Program-made: the position numbers and the translations under genes
The notes under the pieces: generated by a model
Databases searched by the model: none
What the model was told of the DNA's origin: nothing
The model's input: the letters and a program-made list of their open reading frames with translations, nothing else
From: Candidatus Poseidoniaceae archaeon
GTDB taxonomy: Archaea > Thermoplasmatota > Poseidoniia > Poseidoniales > Poseidoniaceae
Direction: 5' to 3'
DNA: 7,168 nt
Assembly: GCA_029250385.1 (NCBI GenBank)
Contig: JAQXFJ010000113.1
Coordinates: 1-7,168 of the forward strand
Shown: positions 1-4,175 of the stretch, one piece after another
Layout of the letters: each line of letters starts with the position of its first letter
Numbering within the stretch: position 1 is the first letter of the stretch

Positions 1-105
1 CATGGTTTCTCTACAACTGATACTCCTAACGGCCTTAGACCGCTCTTGTGGAGTCATATTCTCCAATTTATCACGTGCTGTTTTGCGCATCTTTGTCCTA
101 CTCAT
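1..105 (-). CDS. Vsr-like very-short-patch-repair endonuclease, N-terminal fragment (gene runs off left edge)
   Basis: The minus strand is open from an ATG at 105-103 to the window edge, giving 35 residues that begin MSRTKMRKTARDKLENM. It continues with TPQERSKAVRSISCRETM. The spacing R-S-x2-[M/V]-x2-I-x3-[D/E]-T matches the conserved N-terminal segment of Vsr endonucleases, typically RS-x2-M-x2-I-x3-D/N-T just before a P-E pair. Vsr proteins nick beside T:G mismatches left by deamination of 5-methylcytosine and usually accompany a cytosine methyltransferase. An in-frame TGA lies 36 codon-bases upstream of this ATG, so the start is within the window; an alternative ATG is at 90-88. A purine-rich AAGGGG about 10 bases before the ATG could be a weak ribosome binding site. 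The catalytic domain is outside the window, so the family call rests on one short motif and stays tentative. The plus-strand frame over this region is hydrophobic and low-complexity and looks like a shadow. Confidence 0.5.
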   Translation of the reverse strand, partial: MSRTKMRKTARDKLENMTPQERSKAVRSISCRETM

Positions 106-155
106 CCCTAGGCCCCTTAACCCGTGGCCAACTCCAATATGTTTTCAACTCTTCC

Positions 156-166
156 AATATATATAT
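156..166. promoter_or_regulatory. AT-only TATA-like element in the divergent intergenic gap
   Basis: The run AATATATATAT is near-palindromic and could act as a TATA box in either direction. Reading minus, a transcript starting about 26 bases downstream (near 137) would give the Vsr-like gene a leader of about 30 bases. Reading plus, the leader to the ATG at 250 would be about 60 bases. A second, weaker candidate for the plus gene is CTCTAAAAC at 219-227, whose distance to the ATG at 250 would make that transcript leaderless. The rest of the 106-249 gap shows only a short direct repeat of TCCAATAT (133-140 and 153-160). Confidence 0.35.
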
Positions 167-249
167 CATGTATTTGCCCTGTTTTTGCAAATTGGCCCAT
201 TAATCAAAGCAGGTAAATGCTCTAAAACAAAGATAACCTCCATTACACT

Positions 250-600
250 ATGACGATTATTTCTCCCGAAGAATACGCGCTTCTTATGGCAGCATCAGAC
301 TATGAGAGAAACCTACAATCGGTTAACATCGGTAAAAAGTATGGTCTAACATCAGACCAAATATTGGCAATGTTGCCACTCAAGCAACCCCTAGGCCAAC
401 AATCAATTAACACTGCACTACCGTCGACTAGTAATTATCGATTTGAGTATGACCCTAGTCAAGATGCTTCACAACGGCGCCAACAAGTAACTCAGGCAAT
501 TAATTGCCCAGGGTGTGGAGCAGCACTAGGCATCCCAGCAATACGGCCAATCAAGGTAACCTGTCCACAATGTCAACTCGAGTCAACCTTTACTGAATAA
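250..600 (+). CDS. Small zinc-ribbon protein of unknown function
   Basis: This is a 116-residue protein of no family I recognise. The C-terminus carries a clear zinc ribbon: Cys86-Pro-Gly-Cys89, then 15 residues, then Cys105-Pro-Gln-Cys108, a four-cysteine knuckle pair of the CPxC type. Residues 7-43 look helical and include GKKYGLTSDQILAML (29-43), which resembles the turn of a small helix-turn-helix. Residues 45-80 form a polar, Gln/Ser/Asn-rich linker. The protein has no signal peptide or membrane segment, so it is probably cytoplasmic. Metal binding is well supported, while a nucleic-acid or protein-docking role is inference only. No Shine-Dalgarno-like sequence precedes the ATG, which fits a leaderless message. 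The next gene follows after 37 bases on the same strand, so the two may be co-transcribed. The reading frame is intact and ends in TAA. Confidence 0.75.
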   Translation: MTIISPEEYALLMAASDYERNLQSVNIGKKYGLTSDQILAMLPLKQPLGQQSINTALPSTSNYRFEYDPSQDASQRRQQVTQAINCPGCGAALGIPAIRPIKVTCPQCQLESTFTE

Positions 601-625
601 TCGGCGTATTCAAGAACATAAACTT

Positions 626-630
626 GGAGG
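626..630 (+). promoter_or_regulatory. Ribosome binding site of the 269-residue protein
   Basis: GGAGG sits seven bases before the ATG at 638, a strong Shine-Dalgarno match at ideal spacing. It selects 638 over the further in-frame ATGs at 647 and 659 (residues 4 and 8). Its presence suggests this gene is translated from a leadered message, perhaps one shared with the zinc-ribbon gene upstream. Confidence 0.65.
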
Positions 631-637
631 CCACTAC

Positions 638-1447
638 ATGGAGAAGATGAACGCCTCTATGTGGCAATATACTCCCAACAATTCACCGCACCCGTTGCCA
701 AAAAGTTCATTCATTATTTCCAATCAAGTATTTCATCCACTTGATTTACCGCAAATGACCGAACATGAGATGGCTATTGGGCACATCAAAGAAGCGGTTG
801 CTAATGCTATGGTTGGACAACAAAAGTTAAGCGAACATTTGATGAATAATTCTGCTCCTGCAGTGGCTGATAGAAAACCACTTTTGCTCCTCGGAGAGTT
901 AGCAAACCCGTTTCAATTAGCCCGTCTTGGACTTGGAATAATACCAGTGGTTACTGTTAGGATTAGAGACCTGTGCCGCACATATGCAGACAGTCTTGAT
1001 TCACGCTTGATTCAACCGGGCATTCACCATATCACAATGGCTAGATCCAAAGGGTGGTGGGAATTGACCCATCTTAGCTTTGTTACAGTTCAGCAAATGA
1101 AGACAATGATACAATGGCTGGGCAATGGCGCAAGTGCCGATTGGCGGCCAGTAAAGCCCAATGAAGGGGAAATAATGTTAGAATTCGACTCTGAACTCAG
1201 GCACCCAACTATGGAATCGATGTCTTCGCAAGGCAATATCGAGATATGCAACGATGTAGAACCAGACCAAAACGGTCCTAAATTTGACATAAACCAAGTA
1301 ATAGTTCCAGTGCATACCAGGTATGGGTGTTATGATAGTAGAGGGAAGATCATTCGAAATTATCATGTCGGCCAAAGAGACTTTCATTCAAACTATTTTA
1401 GAAAAGGCTCTTCCATGAAATGGCAGGACATTTTGACAACTCTCTAA
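638..1447 (+). CDS. Hypothetical protein, 269 residues, no recognised family
   Basis: I do not recognise this protein. It appears soluble, with no signal peptide and no convincing membrane helix. Residues 1-35 are polar and Pro/Asn/Ser-rich, probably disordered. Residues 40-70 form a helical stretch (EHEMAIGHIKEAVANAMVGQ and onward). Residues 80-112 alternate hydrophobic strands and helix (KPLLLLGELANPFQLARLG, then IIPVVTVRIRDL), suggesting an alpha/beta core. Aromatic and histidine residues cluster at 126-147 (PGIHHITMARSKGWWELTH). An acidic, low-hydrophobicity segment at 175-215 leads to a C-terminal beta-rich part around 219-252 (VIVPVHTRYGCYDSRGKIIR). The start is fixed by a GGAGG seven bases upstream. 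It lies 37 bases after the zinc-ribbon gene and 67 bases before the winged-helix gene, whose own TATA box suggests the transcription unit ends here. A catalytic role cannot be assigned. Confidence 0.7.
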   Translation: MEKMNASMWQYTPNNSPHPLPKSSFIISNQVFHPLDLPQMTEHEMAIGHIKEAVANAMVGQQKLSEHLMNNSAPAVADRKPLLLLGELANPFQLARLGLGIIPVVTVRIRDLCRTYADSLDSRLIQPGIHHITMARSKGWWELTHLSFVTVQQMKTMIQWLGNGASADWRPVKPNEGEIMLEFDSELRHPTMESMSSQGNIEICNDVEPDQNGPKFDINQVIVPVHTRYGCYDSRGKIIRNYHVGQRDFHSNYFRKGSSMKWQDILTTL

Positions 1448-1487
1448 ACACTCACACTGGGAGCCCAAGGACATCCCAATTTAGCAA

Positions 1488-1495
1488 TTATATAT
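1488..1495 (+). promoter_or_regulatory. Archaeal TATA box for the small winged-helix-like gene
   Basis: TTATATAT is centred about 23 bases before the ATG at 1515. Archaeal transcription normally starts 22-27 bases downstream of the TATA centre, so the RNA would begin at or next to the start codon. No Shine-Dalgarno sequence is present between the box and the ATG, which agrees with leaderless expression. Confidence 0.55.
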
Positions 1496-1514
1496 CTTGT
1501 AAGCGTAATAATAC

Positions 1515-1775
1515 ATGATACAAATGAGAGGTAAGGGAAGTCAAAAAGAAGCCAGACTAGAAAGGCTAAAGGAAGAGATAATAGAATATATTGCAGTTGT
1601 TCCAGACTGCTCTGCAGCAGACATAGTTCATTACCTATCTAACGAGCGTAGAATGCGTAATCATGGCTTAACAACAAGAAAGGTAGGGCTATTTATCCCA
1701 CGGTATTTATCTGATATTATTGGCTTCAAATTAGACAATACTACAGGCAAGAGGCTGTACAGGGTGGCTGCATAA
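1515..1775 (+). CDS. Small winged-helix-like protein, possible DNA-binding regulator
   Basis: This is an 86-residue basic protein. Residues 5-27 are highly charged and form a long helix (KEARLERLKEEIIEYIAVV). Residues 33-43 (SAADIVHYLSN) look like the second helix of a winged-helix fold. Residues 44-66 (RRMRNHGLTTRKVGLFIPRY) resemble the recognition-helix region seen in small archaeal proteins with an N-H-G-[L/M]-T-[T/S]-R-K pattern. Residues 70-84 (FKLDNTTGKRLYRV) could be the beta-hairpin wing. The overall size and order fit a one-domain transcription factor, but this is fold-level reasoning with no confirmed relative. The TATA box at 1488-1495 points to leaderless expression from the ATG at 1515, with an alternative ATG at 1524. 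The acyltransferase gene follows after 37 bases and may be read through from this promoter. Confidence 0.7.
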   Translation: MIQMRGKGSQKEARLERLKEEIIEYIAVVPDCSAADIVHYLSNERRMRNHGLTTRKVGLFIPRYLSDIIGFKLDNTTGKRLYRVAA

Positions 1776-1812
1776 ACGGCAGATTCATTGGCATAGACCT
1801 TTTCGGGCAACC

Positions 1813-2514
1813 ATGGAATGGCCCAGAGAAGTATTTTCTAATGCTCTGTTCCCCAGCCTATCTCATTCCTCATCAGCAACCATTCCTGTACTACCAAAGT
1901 CTGATCCTTCATGGACCATTCTTGACAAAACATCACCCAATTCCTTGAAACAACAAATCGACAAATTGGTTAGCAGTCCTTCAAATTCACAAGACCATAA
2001 GTCATTCTCATCAACAATTACCGTTGATGAAAGTAACGGGCCAGTAATTATCGAACACGGGGCGATAGTAGAACCCTCAACTCATTTCATAGGCCCATGC
2101 TATATTGCTAAAGAAGCCGTAATTAGGCATGGAGCATATGTTAGAGAATATTCCTGGATTTGCTCCCAAGCTGTAGTTGGGCATGCCTCAGAAGTGAAAC
2201 ACTCAATTCTACTACCTGGAGCCAAAGCCCCCCACTTCAACTATGTTGGAGATTCGATACTTGGTACAGCAGTCAACCTTGGAGCAGGCGTGAAACTGAG
2301 TAATTTGAGAAATGACGGGGCAGAAGTAATCCTAAGAATAGGCGACACTCGAAAGCCAAGTGGTTTAAGGAAATTCGGGGCGATATTAGGAGAGGGTTGC
2401 CAATTAGGTTGTAATGCAGTAACAAATCCTGGCACCATATTAGGCTGTAATGGTACGGTCTGGCCAAATGTTACGGTCACGGGTGTTTATGGAGAAAATT
2501 CCAACCATAGGTGA
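1813..2514 (+). CDS. GlmU-type left-handed beta-helix acetyltransferase (glucosamine-1-phosphate N-acetyltransferase domain only)
   Basis: The 233-residue protein probably transfers an acetyl group from acetyl-CoA to glucosamine-1-phosphate, giving GlcNAc-1-P for UDP-GlcNAc synthesis in the cytoplasm. Residues 1-70 are a poorly conserved Ser/Pro-rich lead. Residues 76-226 form a hexapeptide-repeat beta helix (GPVIIEHGAIV, GPCYIAKEAVIRHGAYV, and later NPGTILGCNGTVWPNVTV). The active-site block aligns with E. coli GlmU: Arg105 with R333, Lys129 with K351, His141 with H363, Tyr144 with Y366 and Asn155 with N377, within APHFNYVGDSILGTAVNLGAG. GlmU is normally about 456 residues with an N-terminal uridylyltransferase, and that half is absent here without any sign of truncation. 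The GLRKFGAILGEG and NPGT segments look like bacterial and bacterial-like archaeal homologues. Its stop overlaps the ribosome binding site of the mutase gene, supporting a shared pathway. The substrate is inferred from the active site and neighbour; another NDP-sugar acyl acceptor is possible. Confidence 0.85.
   Translation: MEWPREVFSNALFPSLSHSSSATIPVLPKSDPSWTILDKTSPNSLKQQIDKLVSSPSNSQDHKSFSSTITVDESNGPVIIEHGAIVEPSTHFIGPCYIAKEAVIRHGAYVREYSWICSQAVVGHASEVKHSILLPGAKAPHFNYVGDSILGTAVNLGAGVKLSNLRNDGAEVILRIGDTRKPSGLRKFGAILGEGCQLGCNAVTNPGTILGCNGTVWPNVTVTGVYGENSNHR
2509..2514 (+). promoter_or_regulatory. Ribosome binding site of the mutase, embedded in the upstream stop codon
   Basis: AGGTGA matches the archaeal Shine-Dalgarno core GGTGA and lies five bases before the ATG at 2520. 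Its last three bases are the TGA stop of the acyltransferase gene. This favours the ATG at 2520 over the in-frame GTG at 2511, which is part of the site itself. The arrangement suits translational coupling. Confidence 0.65.
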
Positions 2515-2519
2515 TATCG

Positions 2520-4175
2520 ATGGTTGAGAACCTATTTGGCACTGATGGAATTCGCGGATTAGTTAATCTAGAGCAGGTTGATGATAAAACAGCAATAAGC
2601 AGATTAGTTGAGCAACGAGAGATTTATCCGGCAATAATGAAACTTATTGGGGAGTCACTTGGCCGAATAATCAACCAACATCCACAAGAGAAAATGATTG
2701 TAGTAGTAGGATGGGATGACCGGCCTGCTAATAAGAAACTTGCAGAGTCGCTGACCATTGGATTAAATCTTGCAGAATTTGAAGTTGTACAAATAGGGCT
2801 ATGCGCCACCCCAACGCTGCACTTAGCAACCTTATCCCACAATGCAGAATTCGGTTGCATGATAACTGCCAGTCATAATCCAGTCGAGGATTCAGGTCTC
2901 AAAATTTTCAATAGGTATGGTTACAAAACAACACCAACGTTTGAGGAAACTTTGTCGCACACATTAATCACTTTAGCTCAAGAAGAGAGAGAATTAGACC
3001 AACCCGATCTTGAACTTTTACAACAGCCGGCAAAACGGTTTGGCTTAACAGAATGGTCTATTCCAGAGCATAGAAAATGGTTAGAAAAGAGAGCCACAAC
3101 TCTTGCCTCATCGGTGAATTATCAAACATTAATTAGCTCAACCAAATTAAACAGTCCACTACTAATTGACTCATCTAAAGGAACCGCAAGTCTTTGGTTC
3201 GCTAAGTGGTTGTCTGCTTGGGGCATTGAAGCAAGAGAAGTAAGTGCTGAAGCAGTGGCCATGAATCTTAATTGCGGGGCTGGAGATTTTTCTCCTACCC
3301 AAACTTGGACATTTGATGAAGCGCAGAAATCACCTCACCTCTTAATCCAAAAACTACCTAAATGTGCTGCAGGATTAATTGTAGCTGCTGCATTGGATGG
3401 TGATGGCGACCGATGTTTGTTAATTGAAACTACAACAACGGGATATCAGGTCATTGATGGCGATCGCATCGCTGATACCTTTGTAAACAGCGTTACCAAA
3501 GCCGGACAATCATGGACTTTAGCAGCAAGTATAGAATCGGATTTATCGCTTACAACCAACTTAGACCGGTTTCAAAGTATAGTACATTCCCTTGAAACAG
3601 CAGTTGGCGACCGATGGCTCTCCTTTGCACTATCTAGCCAAGAATCTAATCACATATATTTTGACAGCCCCGATATGCCAACAGTAATTGGTGTAGAGGA
3701 TTCTGGACATATCGTTCTTCCCGCTCCTCACCCTAATTCGAGTAATCAATGGTCACTGGTCGGAGACGGAACAATGACATTAGTTGCTTATCTCATTGCA
3801 ATTCATACCTGTGATGAGACAAATTTGATGAAAAGCGGCTGGAAGAAGCGGGAATCAGTTAACAACGTAGACCGCGATAAATGGGATGGTGAGAATCAAT
3901 TATCAGATGATATTGAGTCTTTGCTGAAACAGACCCTAAACACTCATAATTCGGTTGATAATTGGTCCAGAGGGACAATTAGCGGTGAGCCAAACTTGAT
4001 GGCAATCAAGTGTGATTATGGCGGCAGCATGCTGTCTATTGGAATAAGAAATAGCGGAACACAGGCAAAAATTTCGGTTTCCGCAAGGCTAGAATACGGC
4101 GGCGATTCCAAAGGTATCCAAGCTGCAATAGATTTGGTATGCCAGCAACTAGCCAAAATCATGGTTAGCCGTTGA
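2520..4175 (+). CDS. glmM: Phosphoglucosamine mutase-like protein (alpha-D-phosphohexomutase superfamily)
   Basis: This 551-residue cytoplasmic enzyme probably interconverts glucosamine-6-P and glucosamine-1-P, feeding the adjacent acetyltransferase. Superfamily landmarks appear in order: N-terminal LFGTDGIRG (5-13); the phosphoserine loop TASHNP (116-121, Ser118); the Mg-binding loop DGDGDR (293-298); VGDR (362-365); the sugar-recognition loop GVEDSGH (391-397), close to GlmM's GGEQSGH; GDGTMT (415-420); and the phosphate-binding loop RNSGTQAK (510-517). In the last loop the usual Glu of SGTEP is Gln515. It is about 100 residues longer than a typical 445-residue GlmM. The extra length lies mainly after VGDR and at about 430-490, a charged, low-hydrophobicity stretch. 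NCGAGDFSPT (251-260) replaces the usual CGSTH-type segment. The start at ATG 2520 gives the family-typical N-terminus and has an AGGTGA site. The gene ends in tandem stops TGA-TGA-TAG. A phosphomannomutase or phosphoglucomutase specificity cannot be excluded. Confidence 0.85.
   Translation: MVENLFGTDGIRGLVNLEQVDDKTAISRLVEQREIYPAIMKLIGESLGRIINQHPQEKMIVVVGWDDRPANKKLAESLTIGLNLAEFEVVQIGLCATPTLHLATLSHNAEFGCMITASHNPVEDSGLKIFNRYGYKTTPTFEETLSHTLITLAQEERELDQPDLELLQQPAKRFGLTEWSIPEHRKWLEKRATTLASSVNYQTLISSTKLNSPLLIDSSKGTASLWFAKWLSAWGIEAREVSAEAVAMNLNCGAGDFSPTQTWTFDEAQKSPHLLIQKLPKCAAGLIVAAALDGDGDRCLLIETTTTGYQVIDGDRIADTFVNSVTKAGQSWTLAASIESDLSLTTNLDRFQSIVHSLETAVGDRWLSFALSSQESNHIYFDSPDMPTVIGVEDSGHIVLPAPHPNSSNQWSLVGDGTMTLVAYLIAIHTCDETNLMKSGWKKRESVNNVDRDKWDGENQLSDDIESLLKQTLNTHNSVDNWSRGTISGEPNLMAIKCDYGGSMLSIGIRNSGTQAKISVSARLEYGGDSKGIQAAIDLVCQQLAKIMVSR

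Noticed and set aside
2..253. Plus-strand open frame of 83 residues at the left edge
   Set aside because: It overlaps the better-supported Vsr-like minus-strand frame and the AT-rich divergent gap; the product is a low-complexity hydrophobic string with no ribosome binding site, and it runs into the start of the zinc-ribbon gene.
1458..1477. Inverted repeat TGGGA...TCCCA after the 269-residue gene as a terminator
   Set aside because: The stem is only five base pairs with an 11-base loop and no T-run follows; chance is a sufficient explanation.
2241..2480. Minus-strand open frames across the acyltransferase gene
   Set aside because: They are shadows of a gene with clear hexapeptide repeats and conserved active-site residues on the plus strand.
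2511..2513. GTG as the mutase start codon
   Set aside because: It forms part of the AGGTGA ribosome binding site, and the family-typical N-terminus begins with the ATG at 2520.
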